From contig JAAPAO010000042.1 in assembly GCA_013115145.1 (NCBI GenBank), positions 1 to 64,000 on the forward strand: a stretch of 64,000 bases of DNA. The letters run 5' to 3'. This stretch comes from Perkinsus chesapeaki (lineage: Eukaryota > Perkinsozoa > Perkinsida > Perkinsidae). Positions 9,545 through 21,559 of this stretch are shown here, piece after piece. Position 1 is the first letter of the stretch, and the number at the start of each line of letters is the position of its first letter. The notes below the pieces were generated by a model that saw nothing but the letters and a program-made list of their open reading frames with translations, ran no database searches and was not told the origin of the DNA. Made by a program: the position numbers and the translations under genes.

Positions 9545-12500
9545 TTAAGTCATCGCTGGTAGCTCCCCGCGACAAGTCGGACACTCCATTTTAACCTGTT
9601 GCAAAGATTCCAACTCCATCACCACTTCCCCCACTTACGTCCATCCATTGCTCCAAACATCCAGCATGAAAGATATGGTCGCATGGTGTGATGACAGGCC
9701 GTAACTCTGGATCCTGTGTTTCCGATAGATCAATATCGTTCATGCAGATAACCTGACAACAACAGACCACCATTCAAAAATCTCCGGAAAGAATTTTCGT
9801 AAAATTTCTGGACATTCTCTACCTTCAACGTACAGACTGAACCGAGAAAGATACGCCCGTAGCGGCTAATAGGGGATATCTAGCGTCACGTTAGTGCGCT
9901 CCCCAAGGAAGGTGTTCTTCGAGGAAACCAGCAACTACTCGGCATCTAGGAATCCTAGACGTTCCACTATGGTATCCATCGAACGCTTATCGTTGATGAC
10001 ATTCTTACACATTCAGGTGCGCCGAGTTCCTCATCCTGAACAGGCGGTATGGCTCGATAATAGTTATAAACATGTGGAAGGCATATCCAAGGAACCTAAT
10101 CGATTACCAACAGTCACTGCGCCACAAAACTCATAATCCTTACGAAGGACCTCGGACCGAATTTCGCCTGAGCCCACATGATCGCAACTTGTGCCACTTG
10201 AAGGCATACAATGAGTGTTGCCTCGGCTGAGTTCGGTGCTGTCGGTAAAGCTGGATATACCTGAATCACACCACACACTGTCAAGGAGGTCTCACAGAAA
10301 CTTCTAGAATCGGACAGACCAATTATTATAATATATTGCGAACAGCTATCCGAACCTCGAAGGAAGGCTTCATCTCGGAGAACCCTTTCCTCATGACGAG
10401 CAAACGAGCGAGCAAAACTAATATCTAGCACCCTAGTAAAGCGAGCTTTATGTATTCGCTGTAGTACGTGGCACACATATGACCCGATCTGCCGCCAAAC
10501 CGAAAATCAACAACTCCAAGCCATATATCGTAAAAACTAAACTGCCCGAAGCTGCTGCCAGGCTACCACCTCCCCCCCTTATAACCTCGTTATTAAATAT
10601 AGTATAAGGGCATGCTAGTGCATATAGCGGCACTATCATCCTGGTGATCGATATCCCTATTATAAAACGCCATGATAATGGTCTTTTATGTCCCCTTATT
10701 ATATCATACACAATTTGGGGTACCTTAGAGTAGAATAAGCAGCAAAGATAAGATTCGTCTCTACTTACCCAATAACACTGCATGATAATAATAAGGACGT
10801 TGAGATACTGGTAGAAATTATACAGTATAATCATACCGATCAGCAAGGTTCCTGAACACGATAACGTCGCCCTTTCCATCATTATCATTCGACGAAATTA
10901 GCAATCCAACGCGGACTACTCTCAGACGTCCCAAAGGTCAATAAACAAGTGGTGCTGAATCGAAAACTTTAACGTCACTAAAAGTCTTTAGAGTTACATC
11001 CCAAGTCAGTTCAATTCTTAGTAATTCGTTTCGGTGTAGTTTTCGCCGAAAATGACCCCCCGGCCGGACATTTAGGCACCATTCGCTCACACCGTCTGAA
11101 AGTTTGATTCTCGATGGCCAAGAAAGTACTCCCAGCACCACGGTACCATAGACTTGTAAAAGGCGAAAATCATATTGGAAATGGAATCAGAAATCCTTTT
11201 GCACCTCTTTCTCTTGCTACCCTATCCGCACTACCGTAAAACCGAGAGTAGAGCCAACTGAGCTCTCGACGTATCGAATCCATTCCACCATCGTTAAATT
11301 GATTTTGTCGTCGACTTCGCCATACCAGCAACAGATACCGAACCTACTCGTACCGTCTGACATATCCCCCAAAAGGCACATCTCTCACCTCAAGCATGCT
11401 GAAGAGTATGAACTTGAACAACGCCACAACTGAGAATGTGTTAAACATGAACCTGGAATGAGCCAGGAAGCTGGGATGGATCAACACCAGGACGGCGATC
11501 CAATTCAAACCGAGACTTGTAATATGCTCTCAATTTCGCCAGGCGGTGGAGGACAGCATACAGGCCTCCTATTAATATCATAAATTACACCATTTCTTTA
11601 AAAAGATACTTTATTCTCAGTGTAACCAAACTGTGTCAAATGCTTTACATTTGTCTCCCTAATTTACTAAGCTCACGAAAACCGGTCTATATTTACAGCA
11701 GTACTCTCGAACCAGACTTACTGTGCGGAAAGTCCCAAAAATAAATGGATCAAAGAGTCATAAGCATCCATCAGTGCTTGTATGCCTATGCATAATAGAG
11801 ACACCTGACAGACACCACAAGGTAGAGTGGTGGGAATCCCACAAGCCACAAAGCATCTACTCCAGCAGCAAACCATCTCATCAAATAATGAATTGGAATG
11901 AACATCTTAACAACCCCTGCTAAGAGAAACATGTAAGGTGGTCAGATTTTCCTAGTGAAAGATCTCTTCGACGACTCCAAGGGAGTGGCAGGGCAACACC
12001 AGGTCTTCCCGGAATGGAGATGCTTGATATCCCTCAAACTATTAACAATCTCCTATCGGTGATATTTCCGCCCATTTCTAAGAAAACTATATATCCCCTC
12101 ACGAGACTAACCGTTTTTCGCAGCCCTAAAAATTCACAGGATTCACCAAATTTCTTTACTGCATTCAATCCTTCCCCCATATCCCACCAAACCTATTACC
12201 TTCGCATGCCCATTGTTGCTCTCGCCATGCTGCATTTGCAGTAGGAAAAAGCGTATTTGCAATATAGTAATAATCTGACAAAACCGTCACACCACCGATA
12301 TCACTATACAAAACTACATTGTTCAAGATAGAGTAGTTGATCACTTTCCGGCCCAGTTTCTTAACATCGATCTCCCGCAGGTTCATACTGACACAAAAAA
12401 CATTCTTAACATTTTTCCTTCCTTGCTCCACGGACGACATTAACGCTGCCCCCGCTGACCGCTGTTCTAGAGTCTTGATGACAATACCATGGACAGGATA

Positions 12501-13650
12501 GCGCCGGAACCGCTCCAGAAACATTCTCCTCAAAGCTTTCTGACACTGGTAACAGTTCCGATTTCACGGAACATTTAGCGGCATCACTCCGGGATGTATC
12601 GTATCAAAATTGCTCCACTCGTCACCCGTAAATCAACTACCTTATTTTAAAGCCGCAGTTATCACTAACAACCGTTCCAGTAGCAACCTTTTTGCCATCC
12701 AATACCATCACCTCACCCGCACTCATATCATCCTTCGCAGGCGTCCGAATCTACACGATTTGCAATCACCAAACTTACTCGAGAAGCGCAACTCACCGTG
12801 ATTCTTGCAGGGCCGATATCACATACCGGTTTGTTGACTCCAGCCAGTCGAAAGCGAGAAAGATCCGATCGCCCCGAAAATATCAATTCTTCCTGCGGAC
12901 CTGTTCGACCATAATGATGATGCTACGGTGAGCCATACCTATATAACCTGCACCAGGGATTCCCATCGCGAACATGTTATTCTGAAGACCGATAGCCGGT
13001 GAGAGCTGCAATTCGTGCCACTCGTTGTCGTGCTCAAAACGCAGCAGAATCTCCGACAGAGACATCTGACAGAAATAACAGTCGTCTGGAATATCTTTCA
13101 TCCGTTCTAAATTTTCGCGGTACCACAAGGAAAAGTCCTTCAGCGCACTAGACAGATTTCTTGGTGAAATTTCACGGCATCTTCGTTCCGTTAAAAATAG
13201 AAAATCAGTAACTGCATATAGTAACGAGTAGGTATTGAACTTTATAACATATTTCAAAAATCATCCATTGAAGCGATAATGTCAGTGCATTCTCGGAGTA
13301 ACAGTATCCTTACCATTTTCATTCCAGCTCCCTTGGATATCATATGAAGCTTAACTTCACCTTCAATCGTAGGTACACCCTCAGCAGCAGGAGACTGAGG
13401 CGGTCATCGAATCAACCTATAAAGTATCTTTGACTTACGTTTTCCAGAGGCGTCATTGTGTAAACTCCACGATATATAGAACTGGGTTTACCGACGTTAC
13501 TGCTGTCCAAAGCAGCTGAAAAAAACTATATACAAAATTCGAGATTTTCTAACCTGCGAAGTTGGGACCAGTGTAGTCAGCACTGTTGCTGCCTGAGGCC
13601 TCAGAATCGATCATGAGCCAGAAGCCTAGCATTAGTATGAAGCCAAGGAA
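9545..13650 (-). CDS. Multi-pass RING-H2 E3 ubiquitin ligase, Tul1/Dsc1-like
   Basis: The gene ends with two exons: 9752-9639 (CMNDIDLSETQDPELRPVIT, then PCDHIFHAGCLEQWMD) and 9595-9545 (VKMECPTCRGELPAMT, stop). A 43-nt intron separates them. Together they give the RING-H2 ligand set, with the first Cys expected at the previous exon's end. Upstream on the same strand, about 10888-10450 is a hydrophobic multi-TM exon containing SKVPQIVYDIIRGHKRPLSW and SITRMIVPLYALACP. Tul1/Dsc1 proteins have an equivalent membrane region before a C-terminal RING. Further exons lie at 11141-10938 (SDGVSEWCLNVRPGG), about 12500-12170, 13200-12900, 13383-13316 and 13632-13550 (hydrophobic start). Such proteins sit in Golgi or endosomal membranes and ubiquitinate membrane proteins. 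The exact 5' end and several central junctions are unresolved. Confidence 0.7.
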
Positions 13651-13699
13651 CACATTACTCCTGAAAGCGAAAAAGTGGTGGAATGTTTATAGGGATTAT

Positions 13700-14985
13700 T
13701 ACCATCGCCAATGGTGTGCTGGACGATTTAGTATACCCGGTGAACCGAGTACTACTAGGGGCATTATTAAGACAACAAATTGATAACAAACACCTAAACT
13801 GTGATGATCATTATTACCACGTTAAGACTCATGATCCGTCGCACGGCGTGCGCGTAGGCATCTCCTCGTTAGCGCGCGCCGATCTGATCGACTAATCGAG
13901 GAGGCTCGAACTCGAACTGTGACAGCTCGCGGCTGCTATGCTACATCAGAGTGCCAAAAGATGATCACGGTTTGATGCTACCGAACCCGCTGTACGAACT
14001 TGGCCAAAGAATGCTGTACGTTGGAGCAATCAGCGACATAAAATCGATCATCTTGGTTCAGGAAATTGTGGACAACGAGGAATACTAATACTTTGGACAA
14101 GTTGAACTTGCCTGGCAGTGCCAGGCTGGCACGAGATATTTTTGTGCAAGACTACGAGTCCCGTTTGGTGTTGCTGACTTGCTCCAGTATTTATCCTCTT
14201 CTCATCGACGAAATCTGCTGAGTACACCGTGTGCCATTCTACTGACAGTTTCACTGACATGATGAGTAACACAATTTGTTAAACACATTACTGTCTCCGA
14301 CATTAAGTACCGCTGGTCCGATAGTCTTTGCATTGTTACGCAGCATGAAAGGTTCCGATGCAGCATAATTACGGCTTTAATTGCGTGATTGCGGTGCAGT
14401 GCCGATCCGTAATCTCATTGAAGTCATCCAGTATCAAGTATGTCACAGTAGTGCTGCTCACACCATGCTCAGACGGCGCGCGGTGCTCCACCTTCGGACA
14501 ATGCAGAAGTCTGCAGTGCACGAATCAGTTAGAGTTTCAAAACCATTATTATCAAGTCCGATGAGTCTGATATCAGAATAACTAATCGAGTATTTAGCAA
14601 GCAGCTAAGATGGGATCATCCCAACGAGTGAAGTATTCATCAGTTAACACTTGTAGAGTCATATACGACTCGGTAAGTTCAATCCCAAAACATGGTAGTC
14701 CAGTATCACGCTCAGAACAGAACTTCCCTAACGAAAAACCAAGTGTCGGCGGATGCCCTAAAGAGTGCACTTTCCTCGTCAATCTTCAGTCAAGATCCCA
14801 TTCAAGTTCAGCTTGGTCAACTCGCTATCTCTCCTGGTGGATCTTTGACAAATTATTAATTGACGCGATTGAGATTAACTCAACACTAAACTTCTATTTG
14901 ATGTCAAATATACACCATTCTCATGTACATCAGTACTACTCTGGTAGAGTAATTCTACGAAGTAATATGAACAAGTCAGAAAATC
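13700..14985. other. Intergenic, two chained palindromes, no clear gene
   Basis: The minus-strand frame at 14048-14272 starts with a weakly hydrophobic segment but has no other support. One-base-centred palindromes occur at 14111-14125 and 14118-14132 and overlap by eight bases. The long plus-strand frame from 14610 is mostly the antisense of the membrane-protein gene beginning at 14990, so I do not call it. Confidence 0.35.
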
Positions 14986-14989
14986 AATG

Positions 14990-15829
14990 TCACGCCTGTT
15001 CAACATATTCAATTTCACTCTCCTTCACTTCAGCCCTAGCGGTTGCCTTCTCCTCGGCGAGTCTGTTCCATCGCTTGGCTATCTTGCCACTGATCCTCCG
15101 ACGAAGTTTGCGACAGCACCAGTAGCAGTATATTGTGACGAGCAAAGATATCGAGGTACCGATGATACTGGCAACGATTCTGAACAAAAGCAACTGTTGA
15201 AGAGGCCGTGCAGCATAAAGCACTATGCCCTCCAAAGGGAAGAGCTTCGTAATCAAACGACACTCTATGAAGGCGAGGCGCTCGGCAAACGAATCGTTCT
15301 AAACGATGTAGGCTCAATAATCGATAAATGAAGGGGCAGACAATCTGTATGTATGATGCTTACCCTCCAGTGCTCCATGTTCCATTGAAACGCTCTATCG
15401 CTTCCGCCAGATTCGCTCTGGCTGGACTCAATGTGGCGTGTACATGGCGAGTAGGTGCTGGAGTAGTTACTGAAGGGGTGGTCGTTGGTGTAACGGAATG
15501 ATCGCTGTTCCACGACCTATCGTGAAGGAAGGACCATCTGAAACAGAATATAAGGGGCACTAGAGACCGCTTTGTGCCTCACCCCTCAGCAAGGTTGTCC
15601 ATATTTCAAACACCAAAACACGGTCGCAAATTGTTGATACCAGCCTTGAACCTTGAACCAAATCGATCGATATGGCGAGCGCTCTTGCGCTAAACGCAGA
15701 GGCAATGGAAAGTTTTTGAAACACCCTGCCGACAAATGAGAGATCTGCATCGATTCGATATAGAATGTTACAGCCTCTTAAAGTGTCAATGAGATCCTGT
15801 GTTGGGTTGGTAGTGCTAGTAGTGGTCAT
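14990..15829 (-). CDS. Putative membrane protein with Thr/Pro-rich stretch and basic tail
   Basis: Read on the minus strand, an ATG at 15829 opens a Thr-rich segment (MTTTSTTNPTQDLIDTLRG). A helical region follows, with a probable 48-nt intron ending near 15545. A mucin-like Thr/Pro stretch (VTPTTTPSVTTPAPT) comes next, then a second intron ending near 15295. The last exon carries one TM segment (IVASIIGTSISLLVTIYCYW) followed by CCRKLRRRISGKIAKRWNR and an acidic end, EIEYVEQA. The 3' half is convincing as a single-pass protein with a basic juxtamembrane tail. Phase across the two proposed introns is not fully consistent, so the model is tentative. No family recognised. Confidence 0.4.
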
Positions 15830-18425
15830 TCTTCTTGGTATTGGTTCATTCTAATGTCTGATGTCGGCGTACCCTTGAAGTTGTTCGTCGGTGAGCTTCC
15901 TCCAGATCGGTCTGAGGACGATGCTCGTAACACCTTCGCATCGTAAAAGTGGAAGGCCCTTCCCGGAAGGGCAGTGTTATACCGAGGTGCTTGCCTGGTA
16001 TCTTTACCGAGTGCCATATCCGGTGCGTGAGCTGTTTTTTATAACAGGTATACCGAGAGCAAGATTGAAGAACAAGTTCCTGTGATGAAATTATCCTCAT
16101 ATACTCATCATTACCTCCTTCGGCTATTAGCGAATCACTAATAACCAATTATCGTGAGGTGAGTAATGCGAGTGGTATTTCGAAAAGAAAGTGTGGCGGG
16201 TTTCTCCACCCCTACCGAAAAGTGGATCATCTTAATAAGGGAATTGTGAAGACTCACCTGAAGACAAAGGCAACCAGGAATCCTATTATAGGATCTATTT
16301 GTTGGATTTCTTGAAGTATCTGTATGGGGAATTTTGATCGCGATGAATGAGTATTTTGTGAATGAACTTGAAATAATTCAGCTAGCTAACGTTTTAAAAC
16401 TTTCCTATTCTTAAATGGGCGAAAAAATTCGGGAAGTGACGAATTTTTCAGGCTGCAGTAGCCCTATAAGACGATGAGCGCAACAGTTATTAAAACCGAA
16501 TATGATCCATCAATTACAACGAAGAACCCCGCCTTCGTCAAGTACTTAGATCGAGTGAAGGTGTCGCGGTCGATATGATAACCTTGTTCATACGTATAAT
16601 GGTGGACTTAATAGCGCAAGGTACACCTTCATAGAGTATCACAACGTCATACTCATCGAGGATTGTCATGACAGACATAACTCTATCAGTATAGTCACGT
16701 CCATTAAGGCGAATTTATGGCTACCATATTATGCGAATCATTCGCAGAGAATGGCTTACTGGCCTTAAGGTGAAAACACTGAAGTCACTACAGCTCTGAA
16801 ACTGACTACGGTATGATCGTAGCCTATCACTAGTCCATGTGTGCTCGCTTCAAGATGGAATTTCGTTATAATTTCTAAACTACAAGTCCTTAGCGAGGTA
16901 GTGTTCATGTGATGAGAATTTTGGAGACTCCAAGTCAGAAACGATTTCGCGTCAATGAAACGCCTATGCTGATGCTCTAGTGGACTCAGTATGCTTTGTG
17001 CCCCACTCCAATGGCCCGTGCAAAAAACACGCTTATCTGGGCTGACCAAGGCCTGTACGCTAAACCGTCGAACCTTGCACACTGCGGCTTGGGTTTATTT
17101 ACATCGGTAGATCGGACGGACGGAGAAGAGATTTGTCCTTACACTGGTGAGAACACACGATAAAAGGCGTCACTGAGCTTCAGACGCTCAGCTAAGTAGA
17201 GGGTGAATTAGGTTGATTGGTGACCGTCCCCAGTATTTTCAAGTTAAATATAACTTCGGTTGCCAGGCTTCCACCTAGAAACATCGCTAAGCGAAGGGCG
17301 AGCCTTGCCCGACTAATTTTCGAATTCCTAGCCGAACTCGCTGAATAGATCAGTAAGCCTCAATCTCTAAGAATGCTATTCCCGAGGAAGGGCAAGTTCT
17401 ATCGGCTCAGCTCCCAATACCGAGTCCCTACATAGTATCGAGTCAATACTCCGGCGCACTGCATCCATTGACGATCCAATCATAGGATCGACTTGGTCTC
17501 CTATGTCAGGCAGGATCTGGCAAAGCAACCCGCCAAAAGGTTTAGACAGAACCTATCTACTGAAATTGAGCAATTCACTGTAACCCTCATCACGGTTCGG
17601 ATACAGAAATGATACGGCAGTTACATCGATGCCAGCGAACACGAAGACGCCCCCGGTAGATATATAAACGATTGCCGAGACAAGCGTTTCCATAACGTTG
17701 CCTTCGATAAGAGGCCCGATGAGAAGCGCGCCGTGGTGATTGCTATACGCGATATCAAAAAAGGTGAGAATAATCCTCGGAAGAAGGGACATTAATTGCT
17801 GCTAGATGACGAGCTATTTGCGGATTACGGCGTCATGTATTGGCTCGGATGGAGAATGACCAATCCTGATGTGACGCCGGTCAGGATATCTACATGGATT
17901 TGACTTTCACTTCTCAATTCAGCTTCTTTGTCGAGTTGAAAAGTGTTAATTCACATTCTCGTGGTGAGGGCCTCCCTCAGCTAATGAAAAGAAGTACGAT
18001 ACATCGCGCTTTGAGCCTTGGAACGTTTGTGGCACACTTCGGCTGCTCGTACCACACCCTGATCGAAAGCACGTTCTACGCACATCTCGACTGCGCGTTA
18101 AACTGAGTTGACTGAGTTATTATAACCCCAGACGAGAAGTTCATTGATCGTGCGCCGCATGACAAACAATTTCCTGTTTTTAATTAAAGCTTCTAAGTTG
18201 GAAGTTAACGATAGCTCGGGTATCGGACATTGTACAACTGCGCTAAGAGAAACGGGAGACTAAAACGTCGGGTTGAACCCACCAGGTTAGGCACGGCGAG
18301 GAATCCAAAAACTCTTCGCTGAGACGGGGTACTCTTAGAAGGTCATGTTACATGACTAAATGGGTCATGTACATGAGCCAGACTCATCACGAGTCGCACA
18401 TGTAAATCAAAGATACAACACGCTG
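15830..18425. other. Gene-poor stretch
   Basis: Short open frames occur on both strands. The best, minus strand 17792-17553, has a hydrophobic segment (AIVYISTGGVFVFAGIDVTA) but no signal peptide position, splice partner or homologue that I recognise. A 7-bp-arm palindrome sits at 18342-18356. I see no RNA gene. Confidence 0.35.
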
Positions 18426-18999
18426 GAGATGCACTTCTGTTATAGCGAGCGCGGCGATGCACTTCTGTTATACCGAGCGCGGCGATGCACTTCTGTTATA
18501 CCGAGCGCGGCGATGCACTTCTGTTATAGCGAGCGCGGCGATGCACTTCTGTTATAGCGAGCGCGGCGATGCACNNNNNNNNNNNNNNNNNNNNNNNNNN
18601 NNNNNNNNNNNNNNNNNNNNNNNNNNNNNNNNNNNNNNNNNNNNNNNNNNNNNNNNNNNNNNNNNNNNNNNNNNCGAGCGCGGCGATGCACTTCTGTTAT
18701 AGCGAGCGCGGCGATGCACTTCTGTTATAGCGAGCGCGGCGATGCACTTCTGTTATAGCGAGCGCGGCGATGCACTTCTGTTATAGCGAGCGCGGCGATG
18801 CACTTCTGTTATAGCGAGCGCGGCGATGCACTTCTGTTATAGCGAGCGCGGCGATGCACTTCTGTTATAGCGAGCGCGGCGATGCACTTCTGTTATAGCG
18901 AGCGCGGCGATGCACTTCTGTTATAGCGAGCGCGGCGATGCACTTCTGTTATAGCGAGCGCGGCGATGCACTTCTGTTATAGCGAGCGCGGCGATGCAC
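18426..18999. repeat. 28-bp minisatellite
   Basis: A head-to-tail array of a 28-bp unit (contains GATGCACTTCTGTTATAG and GAGCGCG) starts near 18426 and ends at 18999. About 16-17 copies are visible on the two sides of an N gap. Units are nearly identical; two early copies (about 18470 and 18500) have C in place of G in TATAGCGAG. Because 28 is not a multiple of three, the array is open in all frames. The long translated ORFs across it are artefacts. No spacer sequences are present, so it is not CRISPR. Confidence 0.97.
18575..18674. other. Assembly gap inside the minisatellite
   Basis: Exactly 100 N. A round 100 is a conventional placeholder for a gap of unknown size, so the array's true copy number cannot be read from this sequence. 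Confidence 0.98.
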
Positions 19000-19073
19000 G
19001 GATTGCAGACTATGCATTTCTCACCTGCCATACGCAAATCGTCATACAGTAATACTGTAACAGTATGACGTTT

Positions 19074-19128
19074 GGTTAATATCATATTATTAGTATGACT
19101 AATACTAATACTATGATATTAACCAATG
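19074..19128. repeat. Stem-loop with 13-14 bp perfect arms
   Basis: GGTTAATATCATA near 19074 is mirrored by TATGATATTAACC near 19116, and both arms extend by one more base pair. A smaller inverted repeat occupies the loop. It directly follows another imperfect palindrome at about 19039-19069. Confidence 0.8.
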
Positions 19129-19352
19129 GATTCTCAGTTCTCTAACACTCTCCGTTCAGTTATAAACGATTGGCTCCGAGGATTATCCAATATCAGATGA
19201 AGTTCATCTCTACTTGGACAAGCAACAGTCGGAATAGACGGTTGATTAGTGCAACTACCAAGTTATCACTGATCAGATAACATCGTTATCATAACAAATC
19301 AATAGTTGATTATTATCTAGTTGAACTGATAATGAAAAGTCAAGGATTTCTT

Positions 19353-19935
19353 CGGGGTATAATACCCCGGGTATTGCCCAGGGATGCGGATAGCCGCAGT
19401 CTCGGTGCCCAGAGTCTGGGCCCCAGACTAAACAGTCCACCGCGCGCCGTGCCATGGCAGCCATGGTGGCACCATGTCCCGTACGGGTGTTACACCCGGG
19501 GTGTATCTCACTTCGAGTGATAAAAAACGAGTAGTTACTACCCAGTAGTGTGGCAATGTGGCAGCCACATACAGTATATAACATCTTTCTGTTGTGTACG
19601 TGTAGATTCGCCTCCTTGTGTGAGGTTGCGTGTAGACTCTACACTGAAGAGCCAAAATGCATCATCACTATGAGTAAGTGCATGAAAGTTTCATCATGAA
19701 ACGATTTGGAATTCATGACATGCCGTTATTAGTCGTTTTTTTCTGGCATTAACTTAATGCCATTAAGATAGCAAGCTACAGGACACTAGCACATCGGATG
19801 CGCCGCATCCTTGTCGCTGTACCAATCCTCTGTAGCACACAATGAGTCTGTCCAGATGGTATAAGATAGAAGCTAAGCTAAGCTTATGGAGATGATGCAG
19901 CTCTATCGAGTGATTATTGCCAATAATTTATTGGC
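19353..19935. repeat. Dense field of one-base-centred palindromes
   Basis: Within 583 bp I find at least eleven perfect palindromes with one central base: 19353-19369, 19407-19421, 19452-19466, 19462-19476, 19484-19498, 19491-19505, 19556-19570, 19630-19644, 19688-19702, 19744-19762 and 19796-19810. A twelfth lies at 19919-19935. Arms are 7-9 bp and the sequences differ. Several share arms with their neighbour. No gene is recognisable here. Confidence 0.9.
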
Positions 19936-20213
19936 TTATTACTAGACCTTCCTGATCTATTTCAACCAGTGTAGTGTTATCTCAATTAGCAGAGCGGTGA
20001 TTCGTGAAGTGCCCCCCCTCCGGTGCACAGAACTCAGAATTATCCGAACTCTTGTCTTTGGTAACGCAATAACGTGAATTACGCGAAAATAATGGGGACG
20101 CTTTACTGCTGACTAATAGCTGGATGACAGATTAATATTGGGGATGCACCACTCTAGGACAAGACGTACGAACCTTATTGGCGAAGCAGCATGATAACGG
20201 TAGATGGTGGGGG

Positions 20214-21341
20214 CTAGATTTTCTTCTTGGCGAATGCAATAGATCCAATCTCATAACTGAATTGGACGAAATGGCCTCTGAATAGCGGAGCACCAATGAC
20301 CCAAGTGAAAGGGAGTGCTGTGTCGAAATCACCCCCTCTGATAAGGAGTCTACATACGTCTGGGCGATCCAAATGGGCTCGGATATAGTCCTTCCCTTCA
20401 ATGAATAGCCTTGTGATAAGTTCTTCTTCATCATCGGCTTTAATGTCGAACCAGATCTCTGGTAGCTTGCTAATGTCTGAGCACTTCACCATTCTCTGGT
20501 CAGCAATATGAACAAACTTGCTTATATACTCCAACAACTTGTTGACTTCCTTGACGGGACCCCAAATGCCGCTAGCACCTGAATCAAAAACGACGCGGGC
20601 CTTTTTGATGTGCAGGGCTTCTGACTCCGTTCCAGACCGATAACCAGCTTCATCAAGATTCAGAATCCAGCCTTGATCATCCCTTTGATGGAGTGTTATA
20701 AATGGTGAATGCCAACTAGGATCAGGATTTCCACCAACCGTCAAATGCCCGATATCAGTGGACGTCCTTGGATAGGTTATCGAGAATGTCAATCTGCGTA
20801 TGGCTCCATGCAAGCCTCGAACCAGCTGATGAATGAAGGAGTAGAGCTCACGAGAAAATCCCGGTGCTTTTTGTAGTGATAGAACTGGGAAAGGAACCCT
20901 GTTACTCGGAGTATATTGCTTCACTACACTAAGACGATAGTCCGAAGCAGTAACCGTAGTTCCGTTCGGGAGCTTCACAGCAAGAGATGCAGTATGAGGG
21001 AAGAACGTAAAAGTAGACCCATCTACGAAGTGAGTAGTGTCGTTCTCTTTACTGCTCTCCGCACACGAATCACCAGGACAAGAATAACAACCAGAGGTGA
21101 AGAACTTGCATCTCTGTGGACCAAATGCATCTTCATAGAGAACATACGTATATCTTCCACCGGTATCGGGTATAACTTGGACAGTCTGACCATCGAACAC
21201 AAGCTCGACCCAGCCATTATATCCAATCAAATTGATGGGAAAGTCAATAGTCCATGGCGGGAGTGCAGCTGAGCAAAAGTTCATAGGCAGAATGGTATGT
21301 TGTAGGTAAAATAATATGGGAGCTGCTAGATGACGGATCAT
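20214..21341 (-). CDS. Pepsin-like aspartic protease (family A1), paralogue A
   Basis: The single exon encodes 375 residues. The ATG at 21341 opens a hydrophobic signal peptide (MIRHLAAPILFYLQHTIL). The two catalytic motifs of pepsin-like enzymes are present: VIPDTGG with Asp59 and VVFDSGASGIWG with Asp253. Four cysteines cluster just after the first motif (CKFFTSGCYSCPGDSC), as in many A1 enzymes. A-domain and C-domain strands (LTVGGNPDPSW, FTWVIGAPLFRGHFVQF) are complete. There is almost no propeptide between the signal and the first lobe, unlike typical pepsinogens. It is about 85 percent identical by eye to the gene at 38685-39812 and has the same length. It probably acts in the secretory pathway or outside the cell. 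The lack of introns contrasts with neighbouring genes. Confidence 0.9.
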   Translation of the reverse strand: MIRHLAAPILFYLQHTILPMNFCSAALPPWTIDFPINLIGYNGWVELVFDGQTVQVIPDTGGRYTYVLYEDAFGPQRCKFFTSGCYSCPGDSCAESSKENDTTHFVDGSTFTFFPHTASLAVKLPNGTTVTASDYRLSVVKQYTPSNRVPFPVLSLQKAPGFSRELYSFIHQLVRGLHGAIRRLTFSITYPRTSTDIGHLTVGGNPDPSWHSPFITLHQRDDQGWILNLDEAGYRSGTESEALHIKKARVVFDSGASGIWGPVKEVNKLLEYISKFVHIADQRMVKCSDISKLPEIWFDIKADDEEELITRLFIEGKDYIRAHLDRPDVCRLLIRGGDFDTALPFTWVIGAPLFRGHFVQFSYEIGSIAFAKKKI

Positions 21342-21559
21342 TGTGCTCAAAATGAGTAAGCCTTACAGTGCGTATCATCGATTAAACAGATGCGAAAAGA
21401 GTTTAAGACCTGCAGAATATGCCGGGTGCAAACAAGTTCGTATGGTTTCAACAAGGCAGATACTAGAAATCACATGCGAAATCTTCACCCTGCATGCCGG
21501 AGTTCGGAGATAGTCATACACAGTCGGGCATCTGAAACTCTCGACAGTGGAATCCAATG

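Noticed and set aside
14610-15125. 171-codon plus-strand ORF
   Set aside because: Its 3' half is antisense to a better minus-strand membrane-protein exon with a TM segment and basic tail; no motif or splice support on the plus strand.
17553-17792. 79-codon hydrophobic minus-strand ORF
   Set aside because: One hydrophobic segment only, no leader position, no neighbouring exon and no recognisable family.
18360-18702. Long repetitive open frames that look like a cysteine-rich protein (MHFCYSERGD units)
   Set aside because: They are the translation of the 28-bp minisatellite, open in every frame because the unit has no stop and is not a multiple of three; part of one is N.
18426-18999. Possible CRISPR array
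   Set aside because: Units abut directly with no unique spacers, and the genome is eukaryotic.
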